From Marthasterias glacialis (taxonomy: Eukaryota; Echinodermata; Asteroidea; Forcipulatida; Asteriidae): a stretch of DNA of 64,000 nucleotides. Of the stretch, positions 31,310-45,990 are shown in pieces (the stretch's first letter is position 1; every line of letters starts with the position of its first letter). A program made the position numbers and the translations under genes. The notes below the pieces were generated by a model. It made no database searches, had not been told where the DNA came from, and saw only the letters and a list, made by a program, of their open reading frames with translations. The stretch lies in the NCBI GenBank assembly GCA_911728455.2, contig OU452222.1, positions 1,728,001-1,792,000 of the forward strand, read 5' to 3'.

Positions 31310-34300
31310 AGTCGGCAGCGCCACGGCCAATAACTCCAGAAATAATGGGGCTAGAGAGAATTTTCTTTTACCTGCAGTTAGCTGCCATAGTCCTGCATCC
31401 GAAAATCTAGTTTTCCCAGCCAGCAAGGGCCATCTTCCGCCTTGAAACCACCAGGGAGCGGGGCTGCCCCGAATGGCCTTCAAACGCCTGTCTAATGGCA
31501 CTTTTGTACACGAAGCTGTTACAGAGTGAAAACAAGACTTAGCAACGGCTCTATCTCCCAAAGTATTGGAGGGATCCTGACAAGTCTGACACTGTTGGAA
31601 AGCCCTACTCATGGGCTTTCCGAAAATACCGGTCTTGGGGCTGTGGGATAAATAGGGAAGAAGGCAGGGACCGCGGAGTGAGGACACCCAGAGGATGTCC
31701 AGTGCATGCGGCATGCTGCGTGTACGTCAACAATAGCCAAGGCCGGTACGTGTGTGCTGGACCGAAGCATGCAAAAAAAAACAAAAAAAAACGCCAAAAA
31801 AAGAAGTCGGCAGCGCCACGGCCAATATCTCCAGAAATAATGGGGCTAGAGGGAATTTTCTTTTACCTGCAGTTAGCTGCCATAGTCCTGCATCCGAAAA
31901 TCTAGTTTTCCCAGCCAGCAAGGGCCATCTTCCGCCTTGAAACCACAAGGGAGCGGGGCTGCCCCGAATGGCCTTCAAACGCCTGTCTAATGGCACTTTT
32001 GTACACGAAGCTGTAACAGAGTGAAAACAAGACTTAGCAACGGCTCTATCTCCCAAAGTATTGGAGGGATCCTGACAAGTCTGACACTGTTTGAAAGCCC
32101 TACTCATGGGCTTTCCGAAAATACCTGTCTTGGGGCTGTGCAATAAATAGGGAAGAAAGCAGGGACCGCGGAGTGAGGACACCCAGAGGATGTCCAGTGC
32201 ATGCGGCATGCTGCGTGTACGTCAACAATAGCCAAGGCCGGTACGTGTGTGCTGGACCGAAGCATGCAAAAAAAAAAAAAAAAAACGCCGAAAAAAGAAG
32301 TCGGCAGCGCCACGGCCAATAACTTCAGAAATAATAGGGCTAGAGAGAATTTTCTTTTACCTGCAGTTAGCTGCCATAGTCCTGCATCCGAAAATTTAGT
32401 TTTCCCAGCCAGCAAGGGCCATCTTCCGCCTTGAAACCACCAGGGAGCGGGGCTGCCCCGAATGGCCTTCAAACGCCTGTCTAATGGCACTTTTGTACAC
32501 GAAGCTGTAACAGAGTGAAAACAAGACTTAGCAACGGCTCTATCTCCCAAAGTATTGGAGGGATCCTGACAAGTCTGACACTGTTGGAAAGCCCTACTCA
32601 TGGGCTTTCCGAAAATACCGGTCTTGGGGCTGTGGGATAAATAGGGTAGAAGGCAGGGACCGCGGAGTGAGGACACCCAGAGGATGTCCAGTGCATGCGG
32701 CATGCTGCGTGTACGTCAACAATAGCCAAGGCCGGTACGTGTGTGCTGGACCGAAAAAAAAAAAAAAAAAAAAACGCAGGAAAAAGAAGTCGGCAGCGCA
32801 ACGGCCAATAACTCCAGAAATAATGGGGCTAGAGAGAATTTTCTTTTACCTGCAGTTAGCTGCCATAGTCCTGCATCCGAAAATCTAGTTTTCCCAGCCA
32901 GCAAGGGCCATCTTCCGCTTTGAAACCACCAGGGATCGGGGCTGCCCCGAATGGCCTTCAAACGCCTGTCTAATGGCACTTTTGTACACGAAGCTGTAAC
33001 AGAGTGAAAACAAGACTTAGCAACGGCTCTATCTCCCAAAGTATTGGAGGGATCCTGACAAGTCTGACACTGTTGGAAAGCCCTACTCATGGGCTTTCCG
33101 AAAATACCGGTCTTGGGGCTGTGGGATAAATAGGGAAGAAGGCAGGGACCGCGGAGTGAGGACACCCAGAGGATGTCCAGTGCATGCGGCATGCTGCGTG
33201 TACGTCAACAATAGCCAAGTGTACGTAGTACGTGTGTGCTGGACCGAAGCATGCAAAAAAAAAAAAAAAAAAAAGACAAAAAAAAGAAGTCGGCAGCGCC
33301 ACGGCCAATAACTCCAGAAATAATGGGGCTAGAGAGAATTTTCTTTTACCTGCAGTTAGCTGCCATAGTCCTGCATCCGAAAATCTAGTTTTCCCAGCCA
33401 GCAAGGGCCATCTTCCGCCTTGAAACCACCAGGGAGCGGGGCTGCCCCGAATGGCCTTCAAACGCCTGTCTAATGGCACTTTTGTACACGAAGCTGTTAC
33501 AGAGTGAAAACAAGACTTAGCAACGGCTCTATCTCCCAAAGTATTGGAGGGATCCTGACAAGTCTGACACTGTTGGAAAGCCCTACTCATGGGCTTTCCG
33601 AAAATACCGGTCTTGGGGCTGTGGGATAAATAGGGAAGAAGGCAAGGACCGCGGAGTGAGGACACCCAGAGGATGTCCAGTGCATGCGGCATGCTGCGTG
33701 TACGTCAACAATAGCCAAGGCCGGTACGTGTGTGCTGGACCGAAAAAAAAAAAAAAAAAAAAACGCAGGAAAAAGAAGTCGGCAGCGCAACGGCCAATAA
33801 CTCCAGAAATAATGGGGCTAGAGAGAATTTTCTTTTACCTGCAGTTAGCTGCCATAGTCCTGCATCCGAAAATCTAGTTTTCCCAGCCAGCAAGGGCCAT
33901 CTTCCGCTTTGAAACCACCAGGGATCGGGGCTGCCCCGAATGGCCTTCAAACGCCTGTCTAATGGCACTTTTGTACACGAAGCTGTAACAGAGTGAAAAC
34001 AAGACTTAGCAACGGCTCTATCTCCCAAAGTATTGGAGGGATCCTGACAAGTCTGACACTGTTGGAAAGCCCTACTCATGGGCTTTCCGAAAATACCGGT
34101 CTTGGGGCTGTGGGATAAATAGGGAAGAAGGCAGGGACCGCGGAGTGAGGACACCCAGAGGATGTCCAGTGCATGCGGCATGCTGCGTGTACGTCAACAA
34201 TAGCCAAGTGTACGTAGTACGTGTGTGCTGGACCGAAGCATGCAAAAAAAAAAAAAAAAAAAAAGACAAAAAAAAGAAGTCGGCAGCGCCACGGCCAATA

Positions 34301-37300
34301 ACTCCAGAAATAATGGGGCTAGAGAGAATTTTCTTTTACCTGCAGTTAGCTGCCATAGTCCTGCATCCGAAAATCTAGTTTTCCCAGCCAGCAAGGGCCA
34401 TCTTCCGCCTTGAAACCACCAGGGAGCGGGGCTGCCCCGAATGGCCTTCAAACGCCTGTCTAATGGCACTTTTGTACACGAAGCTGTTACAGAGTGAAAA
34501 CAAGACTTAGCAACGGCTCTATCTCCCAAAGTATTGGAGGGATCCTGACAAGTCTGACACTGTTGGAAAGCCCTACTCATGGGCTTTCCGAAAATACCGG
34601 TCTTGGGGCTGTGGGATAAATAGGGAAGAAGGCAAGGACCGCGGAGTGAGGACACCCAGAGGATGTCCAGTGCATGCGGCATGCTGCGTGTACGTCAACA
34701 ATAGCCAAGGCCGGTACGTGTGTGCTGGACCGAAGCATGCAAAAAAAAAAAAAAAAAAAAAAGCCAAAAAAAAGAAGTCGGCAGCGCCACGGCCAATAAC
34801 TCCAGAAATAATGGGGCTAGAGAGAATTTTCTTTTACCTGCAGTTAGCTGCCATAGTCCTGCATCCGAAAATCTAGTTTTCCCAGCCAGCAAGGGCCATC
34901 TTCCGCCTTGAAACCACCAGGGAGCGGGGCTGCCCCGAATGGCCTTCAAACGCCTGTCTAATGGCACTTTTGTACACGAAGCTGTTACAGAGTGAAAACA
35001 AGACTTAGCAACGGCTCTATCTCCCAAAGTATTGGAGGGATCCTGACAAGTCTGACACTGTTGGAAAGCCCTACTCATGGGCTTTCCGAAAATACCGGTC
35101 TTGGGGCTGTGGGATAAATAGGGAAGAAGGCAGGGACCGCGGAGTGAGGACACCCAGAGGATGTCCAGTGCATGCGGCATGCTGCGTGTACGTCAACAAT
35201 AGCCAAGGCCGGTACGTGTGTGCTGGACCGAAGCATGCAAAAAAAAACAAAAAAAAAACGCCAAAAAAAGAAGTCGGCAGCGCCACGGCCAATATCTCCA
35301 GAAATAATGGGGCTAGAGGGAATTTTCTTTTACCTGCAGTTAGCTGCCATAGTCCTGCATCCGAAAATCTAGTTTTCCCAGCCAGCAAGGGCCATCTTCC
35401 GCCTTGAAACCACAAGGGAGCGGGGCTGCCCCGAATGGCCTTCAAACGCCTGTCTAATGGCACTTTTGTACACGAAGCTGTAACAGAGTGAAAACAAGAC
35501 TTAGCAACGGCTCTATCTCCCAAAGTATTGGAGGGATCCTGACAAGTCTGACACTGTTTGAAAGCCCTACTCATGGGCTTTCCGAAAATACCTGTCTTGG
35601 GGCTGTGCAATAAATAGGGAATAAAGCAGGGACCGCGGAGTGAGGACACCCAGAGGATGTCCAGTGCATGCGGCATGCTGCGTGTACGTCAACAATAGCC
35701 AAGGCCGGTACGTGTGTGCTGGACTGAAGCATGCAAAAAAAAAAAAAAAAAACGCCGAAAAAAGAAGTCGGCAGCGCCACGGCCAATAACTTCAGAAATA
35801 ATAGGGCTAGAGAGAATTTTCTTTTACCTGCAGTTAGCTGCCATAGTCCTGCATCCGAAAATTTAGTTTTCCCAGCCAGCAAGGGCCATCTTCCGCCTTG
35901 AAACCACCAGGGAGCGGGGCTGCCCCGAATGGCCTTCAAACGCCTGTCTAATGGCACTTTTGTACACGAAGCTGTAACAGAGTGAAAACAAGACTTAGCA
36001 ACGGCTCTATCTCCCAAAGTATTGGAGGGATCCTGACAAGTCTGACACTGTTTGAAAGCCCTACTCATGGGCTTTCCGAAAATACCTGTCTTGGGGCTGT
36101 GCAATAAATAGGGAAGAAAGCAGGGACCGCGGAGTGAGGACACCCAGAGGATGTCCAGTGCATGCGGCATGCTGCGTGTACGTCAACAATAGCCAAGGCC
36201 GGTACGTGTGTGCTGGACTGAAGCATGCAAAAAAAAAAAAAAAAAACGCCGAAAAAAGAAGTCGGCAGCGCCACGGCCAATAACTTCAGAAATAATAGGG
36301 CTAGAGAGAATTTTCTTTTACCTGCAGTTAGCTGCCATAGTCCTGCATCCGAAAATTTAGTTTTCCCAGCCAGCAAGGGCCATCTTCCGCCTTGAAACCA
36401 CCAGGGAGCGGGGCTGCCCCGAATGGCCTTCAAACGCCTGTCTAATGGCACTTTTGTACACGAAGCTGTAACAGAGTGAAAACAAGACTTAGCAACGGCT
36501 CTATCTCCCAAAGTATTGGAGGGATCCTGACAAGTCTGAAACTGTTGGAAAGCCCTACTCATGGGCTTTCCGAAAATTCCGGTCTTGGGGCTGTGGGATA
36601 AATAGGGAAGAAGGCAGGGACCGCGGAGTGAGGACACCCAGAGGATGTCCAGTGCATGCGGCATGCTGCGTGTACGTCAACAATAGCCAAGGCCGGTACG
36701 TGTGTGCTGGACCGAAGCATGCAAAAAAAAACAAAAAAAAAAAACGCCGAAAAAAGAAGTCGGCAGCGCAACGGCCAATAACTCCAGAAATAATGGGGCT
36801 AGAGAGAATTTTCTTTTACCTGCAGTTAGCTGCCATAGTCCTGCATCCGAAAATCTAGTTTTCCCAGCCAGCAAGGGCCATCTTCCGCTTTGAAACCACC
36901 AGGGATCGGGGCTGCCCCGAATGGCCTTCAAACGCCTGTCTAATGGCACTTTTGTACACGAAGCTGTAACAAAGTGAAAACAAGACTTAGCAACGGCTCT
37001 ATCTCCCAAAGTATTGGAGGGATCCTGACAAGTCTGACACTGTTGGAAAGCCCTACTCATGGGCTTTCCGAAAATACCGGTCTTGGGGCTGTGGGATAAA
37101 TAGGGAAGAAGGCAAGGACCGCGGAGTGAGGACACCCAGAGGATGTCCAGTGCATGCGGCATGCTGCGTGTACGTCAACAATAGCCAAGGCCGGTGCGTG
37201 TGTGCTGGACCGAAGCATGCCAAAAAAAAAAAAAAAAAAACGCCGAAAAAAGAAGTCGGCAGCGCAACGGCCAATAACTCCAGAAATAATGGGGCTAGAG

Positions 37301-37369
37301 AGAATTTTCTTTTACCTACAGTTAGCTGCCATAGTCCTGCATCCGAAAATCTAGTTTTCCCAGCCAGCA

Positions 37370-40300
37370 AGGGTCATCTTCCACCTTGAAACCACCAGGG
37401 AGCGGGGCTGCCCCGAATGGCCTTCAAACGCCTGTCTAATGGCACTTTTGTACACGAAGCTGTAACAGAGTGAAAACAAGACTTAGCAACGGCTCTATCT
37501 CCCAAAGTATTGGAGGGATCCTGACAAGTCTGACACTGTTGGAAAGCCCTACTCATGGGCTTTCCGAAAATTCCAGTCTTCGGGCTGTGGGATAAATAGG
37601 GAAGAAGGCAGGGACCGCGGAGTGAGGACACCCAGAGGATGTCCAGTGCATGCGGCATGCTGCGTGTACGTCAACAAGGCCGGTACGTGTGTGCTGGACC
37701 GAAGCATGCAAAAAAAAAAAAAACAAACGCCAAAAAAAAAAGTCGGCAGCGCCACGGCCAATAACTCCAGAAATAATGGGGCTAGAGGGAATTTTCTTTT
37801 ACCTGCAGTTAGCTGCCATAGTCCTGCATCCGAAAATCTAGTTTTCCCAGCCAGCAAGGGCCATCTTCCGCTTTGAAACCACCAGGGATCGGGGCTGCCC
37901 CGAATGGCCTTCAAACGCCTGTCTAATGGCACTTTTGTACACGAAGCTGTAACAGAGTGAAAACAAGACTTAGCAACGGCTCTATCTCCCAAAGTATTGG
38001 AGGGATCCTGACAAGTCTGACACTGTTGGAAAGCCCTACTCATGGGCTTTCCGAAAATACCGGTCTTGGGGCTGTGCAATAAATAGGGAAGAAGGCAGGG
38101 ACCGCGGAGTGAGGACACCCAGAGGATGTCCAGTGCATGCGGCATGCTGCGTGTACGTCAACAATAGCCAAGGCCGGTACGTGTGTGCTGGACCGAAGCA
38201 TGCAAAAAAAAAAAAAAAAAAAAAAAACGCCGAAAAAAGAAGTCGGCAGCGCAACGGCCAATAACTCCAGAAATAATGGGGCTAGAGAGAATTTTCTTTT
38301 ACCTGCAGTTAGCTGCCATAGTCCTGCATCCGAAAATCTAGTTTTCCCAGCCAGCAAGGGCCATCTTCCGCTTTGAAACCACCAGGGATCGGGGCTGCCC
38401 CGAATGGCCTTCAAACGCCTGTCTAATGGCACTTTTGTACACGAAGCTGTAACAGAGTGAAAACAAGACTTAGCAACGGCTCTATCTCCCAAAGTATTGG
38501 AGGGATCCTGACAAGTCTGACACTGTTGGAAAGCCCTACTCATGGGCTTTCCGAAAATACCGGTCTTGGGGCTGTGGGATAAATAGGGAAGAAGGCAAGG
38601 ACCGCGGAGTGAGGACACCCAGAGGATGTCCAGTGCATGCGGCATGCTGCGTGTACGTCAACAATAGCCAAGGCCGGTACGTGTGTGCTGGACCGAAGCA
38701 TGCAAAAAAAAAAAAAAAAAAAACGCCGAAAAAAGAAGTCGGCAGCGCAACGGCCAATAACTCCAGAAATAATGGGGCTAGAGAGAATTTTCTTTTACCT
38801 ACAGTTAGCTGCTATAGTCCTGCATCCGAAAATCTAGTTTTCCCAGCCAGCAAGGGTCATCTTCCGCCTTGAAACCACCAGGGAGCGGGGCTGCCCCGAA
38901 TGGCCTTCAAACGCCTGTCTAATGGCACTTTTGTACACGAAGCTGTAACAGAGTGAAAACAAGACTTAGCAACGGCTCTATCTCCCAAAGTATTGGAGGG
39001 ATCCTGACAAGTCTGACACTGTTGGAAAGCCCTACTCATGGGCTTTCCGAAAAGTCCGGTCTTCGGGCTGTGGGATAAATAGGGAAGAAGGCAGGGACCG
39101 CGGAGTGAGGACACCCAGAGGATGTCCAGTGCATGCGGCATGCTGCGTGTACGTCAACAATAGCCAAGGCCGGTACGTGTGTGCTGGACCGAAGCATGCA
39201 AAAAAAAAAAAAAAAAAAAAAACGCCGAAAAAAGAAGTCGGCAGCGCAACGGCCAATAACTCCAGAAATAATGGGGCTAGAGAGAATTTTCTTTTACCTG
39301 CAGTTAGCTGCCATAGTCCTGCATCCGAAAATCTAGTTTTCCCAGCCAGCAAGGGCCATCTTCCGCTTTGAAACCACCAGGGATCGGGGCTGCCCCGAAT
39401 GGCCTTCAAACGCCTGTCTAATGGCACTTTTGTACACGAAGCTGTAACAGAGTGAAAACAAGACTTAGCAACGGCTCTATCTCCCAAAGTATTGGAGGGA
39501 TCCTGACAAGTCTGACACTGTTGGAAAGCCCTACTCATGGGCTTTCCGAAAATACCGGTCTTGGGGCTGTGGGATAAATAGGGAAGAAGGCAAGGACCGC
39601 GGAGTGAGGACACCCAGAGGATGTCCAGTGCATGCGGCATGCTGCGTGTACGTCAACAATAGCCAAGGCCGGTACGTGTGTGCTGGACCGAAGCATGCAA
39701 AAAAAAAAAAAAAAAAAACGCCGAAAAAAGAAGTCGGCAGCGCAACGGCCAATAACTCCAGAAATAATGGGGCTAGAGAGAATTTTCTTTTACCTACAGT
39801 TAGCTGCTATAGTCCTGCATCCGAAAATCTAGTTTTCCCAGCCAGCAAGGGTCATCTTCCGCCTTGAAACCACCAGGGAGCGGGGCTGCCCCGAATGGCC
39901 TTCAAACGCCTGTCTAATGGCACTTTTGTACACGAAGCTGTAACAGAGTGAAAACAAGACTTAGCAACGGCTCTATCTCCCAAAGTATTGGAGGGATCCT
40001 GACAAGTCTGACACTGTTGGAAAGCCCTACTCATGGGCTTTCCGAAAAGTCCGGTCTTCGGGCTGTGGGATAAATAGGGAAGAAGGCAGGGACCGCGGAG
40101 TGAGGACACCCAGAGGATGTCCAGTGCATGCGGCATGCTGCGTGTACGTCAACAAGGCCGGTACGTGTGTGCTGGACCGAAGCATGCAACAAAAAAAAAA
40201 AAAAAAACCGCCAAAAAAAGAAGTCGGCAGCGCCACGGCCAATAACTCCAGAAATAATGGGGCTAGAGGGAATTTTCTTTTACCTGCAGTTAGCTGCCAT

Positions 40301-42650
40301 AGTCCTGCATCCGAAAATCTAGTTTTCCCAGCCAGCAAGGGCCATCTTCCGCCTTGAAACCACCAGGGAGCGGGGCTGCCCCGAATGGCCTTCAAACGCC
40401 TGTCTAATGGCACTTTTGTACACGAAGCTTTAACAGAGTGAAAACAAGACTTAGCAACGGCTCTATCTCCCAAAGTATTGGAGGGATCCTGACAAGTCTG
40501 ACACTGTTGGAAAGCCCTACTCATGGGCTTTCCGAAAATACCGGTCTTGGGGCTGTGCAATAAATAGGGAAGAAGGCAGGGACCGCGGAGTGAGGACACC
40601 CAGAGGATGTCCAGTGCATGCGGCATGCTGCGTGTACGTCAACAATAGCCAAGGCCGGTACGTGTGTGCTGGACCGAAGCATGCAAAAAAAAAAAAAAAA
40701 AAAAAACGCCGAAAAAAGAAGTCGGCAGCGCAACGGCCAATAACTCCAGAAATAATGGGGCTAGAGAGAATTTTCTTTTACCTGCAGTTAGCTGCCATAG
40801 TCCTGCATCCGAAAATTTAGTTTTCCCAGCCAGCAAGGGCCATCTTCCGCTTTGAAACCACCAGGGATCGGGGCTGCCCCGAATGGCCTTCAAACGCCTG
40901 TCTAATGGCACTTTTGTACACGAAGCTGTAACAGAGTGAAAACAAGACTTAGCAACGGCTCTATCTCCCAAAGTATTGGAGGGATCCTGACAAGTCTGAC
41001 ACTGTTGGAAAGCCCTACTCATGGGCTTTCCGAAAATACCGGTCTTGGGGCTGTGGGATAAATAGGGAAGAAGGCAAGGACCGCGGAGTGAGGACACCCA
41101 GAGGATGTCCAGTGCATGCGGCATGCTGCGTGTACGTCAACAATAGCCAAGGCCGGTACGTGTGTGCTGGACCGAAGCATGCAAAAAAAAAAAAAAAAAA
41201 AAACGCCGAAAAAAGAAGTCGGCAGCGCAACGGCCAATAACTCCAGAAATAATGGGGCTAGAGAGAATTTTCTTTTACCTACAGTTAGCTGCTATAGTCC
41301 TGCATCCGAAAATCTAGTTTTCCCAGCCAGCAAGGGTCATCTTCCGCCTTGAAACCACCAGGGAGCGGGGCTGCCCCGAATGGCCTTCAAACGCCTGTCT
41401 AATGGCACTTTTGTACACGAAGCTGTAACAGAGTGAAAACAAGACTTAGCAACGGCTCTATCTCCCAAAGTATTGGAGGGATCCTGACAAGTCTGACACT
41501 GTTGGAAAGCCCTACTCATGGGCTTTCCGAAAAGTCCGGTCTTCGGGCTGTGGGATAAATAGGGAAGAAGGCAGGGACCGCGGAGTGAGGACACCCAGAG
41601 GATGTCCAGTGCATGCGGCATGCTGCGTGTACGTCAACAATAGCCAAGGCCGGTACGTGTGTGCTGGACCAAAGAAAACAAAAAAAAAAAAAAAAAAACG
41701 CCGAAAAAAGAAGTCGGCAGCGCAACGGCCAATAACTCCAGAAATAATGGGGCTAGAGAGAATTTTCTTTTACCTGCAGTTAGCTGCCATAGTCCTGCAT
41801 CCGAAAATCTAGTTTTCCTAGCCAGCAAGGGCCATCTTCCGCTTTGAAACCACCAGGGATCGGGGCTGCCCCGAATGGCCTTCAAACGCCTGTCTAATGG
41901 CACTTTTGTACACGAAGCTGTAACAGAGTGAAAACAAGACTTAGCAACGGCTCTATCTCCCAAAGTATTGGAGGGATCCTGACAAGTCTGACACTGTTGG
42001 AAAGCCCTACTCATGGGCTTTCCGAAAATACCGGTCTTGGGGCTGTGGGATAAATAGGGAAGAAGGCAAGGACCGCGGAGTGAGGACACCCAGAGGATGT
42101 CCAGTGCATGCGGCATGCTGCGTGTACGTCAACAATAGCCAAGGCCGGTACGTGTGTGCTGGACCGAAGCATGCAAAAAAAAAAAAAAAAAAAACGCCGA
42201 AAAAAGAAGTCGGCAGCGCAACGGCCAATAACTCCAGAAATAATGGGGCTAGAGAGAATTTTCTTTTACCTACAGTTAGCTGCTATAGTCCTGCATCCGA
42301 AAATCTAGTTTTCCCAGCCAGCAAGGGTCATCTTCCGCCTTGAAACCACCAGGGAGCGGGGCTGCCCCGAATGGCCTTCAAACGCCTGTCTAATGGCACT
42401 TTTGTACACGAAGCTGTAACAGAGTGAAAACAAGACTTAGCAATGGCTCTATCTCCCAAAGTATTGGAGGGATCCTGACAAGTCTGACACTGTTGGAAAG
42501 CCCTACTCATGGGCTTTCCGAAAAGTCCGGTCTTCGGGCTGTGGGATAAATAGGGAAGAAGGCAGGGACCGCGGAGTGAGGACACCCAGAGGATGTCCAG
42601 TGCATGCGGCATGCTGCGTGTACGTCAACAAGGCCGGTACGTGTGTGCTG
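37370..42650. repeat. Higher-order repeat of 5 monomers (~2.48 kb)
   Basis: The variant GTCAACAAGGCCGG, which lacks ATAGCCA, lies at about 37671, 40149 and 42627, spaced 2478 bp. The variant GGGTCATCTTCC occurs at about 37371, 38865, 39850, 41335 and 42328, a 3-2-3-2 monomer rhythm that repeats every five. Within it, runs with a 2-monomer period (995 bp, 38240-40150) are nearly identical. Confidence 0.8.
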
Positions 42651-43989
42651 GACCGAAGCATGCAAAAAAAAAAAAAAAAAAACCGCCAAAAAAAGAAGTC
42701 GGCAGCGCCACGGCCAATAACTCCAGAAATAATGGGGCTAGAGGGAATTTTCTTTTACCTGCAGTTAGCTGCCATAGTCCTGCATCCGAAAATCTAGTTT
42801 TCCCAGCCAGCAAGGGCCATCTTCCGCCTTGAAACCACCAGGGAGCGGGGCTGCCCCGAATGGCCTTCAAACGCCTGTCTAATGGCACTTTTGTACACGA
42901 AGCTTTAACAGAGTGAAAACAAGACTTAGCAACGGCTCTATCTCCCAAAGTATTGGAGGGATCCTGACAAGTCTGACACTGTTGGAAAGCCCTACTCATG
43001 GGCTTTCCGAAAATACCGGTCTTGGGGCTGTGCAATAAATAGGGAAGAAGGCAGGGACCGCGGAGTGAGGACACCCAGAGGATGTCCAGTGCATGCGGCA
43101 TGCTGCGTGTACGTCAACAATAGCCAAGGCCGGTACGTGTGTGCTGGACCGAAGCATGCAAAAAAAAAAAAAAAAAAAAAAACGCCGAAAAAAGAAGTCG
43201 GCAGCGCAACGGCCAATAACTCCAGAAATAATGGGGCTAGAGAGAATTTTCTTTTACCTGCAGTTAGCTGCCATAGTCCTGCATCCGAAAATTTAGTTTT
43301 CCCAGCCAGCAAGGGCCATCTTCCGCTTTGAAACCACCAGGGATCGGGGCTGCCCCGAATGGCCTTCAAACGCCTGTCTAATGGCACTTTTGTACACGAA
43401 GCTGTAACAGAGTGAAAACAAGACTTAGCAACGGCTCTATCTCCCAAAGTATTGGAGGGATCCTGACAAGTCTGACACTGTTGGAAAGCCCTACTCATGG
43501 GCTTTCCGAAAATACCGGTCTTGGGGCTGTGCAGAAAATAGGGAAGAAGGCAGGGACCGCGGAGTGAGGACACCCAGAGGATGTCCAGTGCATGCGGCAT
43601 GCTGCGTGTACGTCAACAATAGCCAAGGCCGGTACGTGTGTGCTGGACCGAAGCATGCAAAAAAAAAAAAAAAAAAAAAAAACGCCGAAAAAAGAAGTCG
43701 GCAGCGCAACGGCTAATAACTCCAGAAATAATGGGGCTAGAGAGAATTTTCTTTTACCTGCAGTTAGCTGCCATAGTCCTGCATCCGAAAATCTAGTTTT
43801 CCCAGCCAGCAAGGGCCATCTTCCGCTTTGAAACCACCAGGGATCGGGGCTGCCCCGAATGGCCTTCAAACGCCTGTCTAATGGCACTTTTGTACACGAA
43901 GCTGTAACAGAGTGAAAACAAGACTTAGCAACGGCTCTATCTCCCAAAGTATGGGAGGGATCCTGACAAGTCTGACACTGTTGGAAAGC

Positions 43990-45990
43990 CCTACTCATGG
44001 GCTTTCCGAAAATACCGGTCTTGGGGCTGTGGGATAAATAGGGAAGAAGGCAAGGACCGCGGAGTGAGGACACCCAGAGGATGTCCAGTGCATGCGGCAT
44101 GCTGCGTGTACGTCAACAATAGCCAAGGCCGGTACGTGTGTGCTGGACCGAAGCATGCAAAAAAAAACCAAAAAAAAACGCCGAAAAAAGAAGTCGGCAG
44201 CGCAACGGCCAATAACTCCAGAAATAATGGGGCTAGAGAGAATTTTCTTTTACCTGCAGTTAGCTGCCATAGTCCTGCATCCGAAAATTTAGTTTTCCCA
44301 GCCAGCAAGGGCCATCTTCCGCCTTGAAACCACCAGAGAGCGGGGCTGCCCCGAATGGCCTTCAAACGCCTGTCTAATGGCACTTTTGTACACGAAGCTG
44401 TAACAGAGTGAAAACAAGACTTAGCAACGGCTCTATCTCCCAAAGTATTGGAGGGATCCTGACAAGTCTGACACTGTTGGAAAGCCCTACTCACGGGCTT
44501 TCCGAAAATACCAATCTTGGGGCTGTGCAATAAATAGGGAAGAAGGCAGGGACCGCGGAGTGAGGACACCCAGAGGATGTCCAGTGCATGCGGCATGCTG
44601 CGTGTACGTCAACAATAGCCAAGGCCGGTACGTGTGTGCTGGACCGAAGCATGCAAAAAAAAAAAAAAAAAAAAAAAAAACGCCGAAAAAAGAAGTCGGC
44701 AGCGCAACGGCTAATAACTCCAGAAATAATGGGGCTAGAGAGAATTTTCTTTTACCTGCAGTTAGCTGCCATAGTCCTGCATCCGAAAATCTAGTTTTCC
44801 CAGCCAGCAAGGGCCATCTTCCGCTTTGAAACCACCAGGGATCGGGGCTGCCCCGAATGGCCTTCAAACGCCTGTCTAATGGCACTTTTGTACACGAAGC
44901 TGTAACAGAGTGAAAACAAGACTTAGCAACGGCTCTATCTCCCAAAGTATGGGAGGGATCCTGACAAGTCTGACACTGTTGGAAAGCCCTACTCATGGGC
45001 TTTCCGAAAATACCGGTCTTGGGGCTGTGGGATAAATAGGGAAGAAGGCAAGGACCGCGGAGTGAGGACACCCAGAGGATGTCCAGTGCATGCGGCATGC
45101 TGCGTGTACGTCAACAATAGCCAAGGCCGGTACGTGTGTGCTGGACCGAAGCATGCAAAAAAAACCAAAAAAAAAACGCCGAAAAAAGAAGTCGGCAGCG
45201 CAACGGCCAATAACTCCAGAAATAATGGGGCTAGAGAGAATTTTCTTTTACCTGCAGTTAGCTGCCATAGTCCTGCATCCGAAAATTTAGTTTTCCCAGC
45301 CAGCAAGGGCCATCTTCCGCCTTGAAACCACCAGAGAGCGGGGCTGCCCCGAATGGCCTTCAAACGCCTGTCTAATGGCACTTTTGTACACGAAGCTGTA
45401 ACAGAGTGAAAACAAGACTTAGCAACGGCTCTATCTCCCAAAGTATTGGAGGGATCCTGACAAGTCTGACACTGTTGGAAAGCCCTACTCACGGGCTTTC
45501 CGAAAATACCAATCTTGGGGCTGTGCAATAAATAGGGAAGAAGGCAGGGACCGCGGAGTGAGGACACCCAGAGGATGTCCAGTGCATGCGGCATGCTGCG
45601 TGTACGTCAACAATAGCCAAGGCCGGTACGTGTGTGCTGGACCGAAGCATGCAAAAAAAAAAAAAAAAAAAAAAACGCCGAAAAAAGAAGTCGGCAGCAC
45701 AACGGCCAATAACTACAGAAATAATGGGGCTAGAGAGAATTTTCTTTTACCTGCAGTTAGCTGCCATAGTCCTGCATCCGAAAATCTAGTTTTCCCAGCC
45801 AGCAAGGGCCATCTTCCGCCTTGAAACCACCAGGGAGCGGGGCTGCCCCGAATGGCCTTCAAACGCCTGTCTAATGGCACTTTTGTACACGAAGCTGTAA
45901 CAGAGTGAAAACAAGAGTTACCAACGGCTCTATCTCCCAAAGTATTGGAGGGATCCTGACAAGTCTGACACTGTTGGAAAGCCCTACTCA
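43990..45990. repeat. Two-monomer higher-order repeat (~998 bp)
   Basis: The pair of monomers starting near 43990 is repeated near 44990. They share CCAGAGAGCGGGG, CTACTCACGGGC, ACCAATCTTGGGG and AGTATGGGAGGG, and both have an A-run interrupted by CC (44168 and 45165). Confidence 0.85.
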
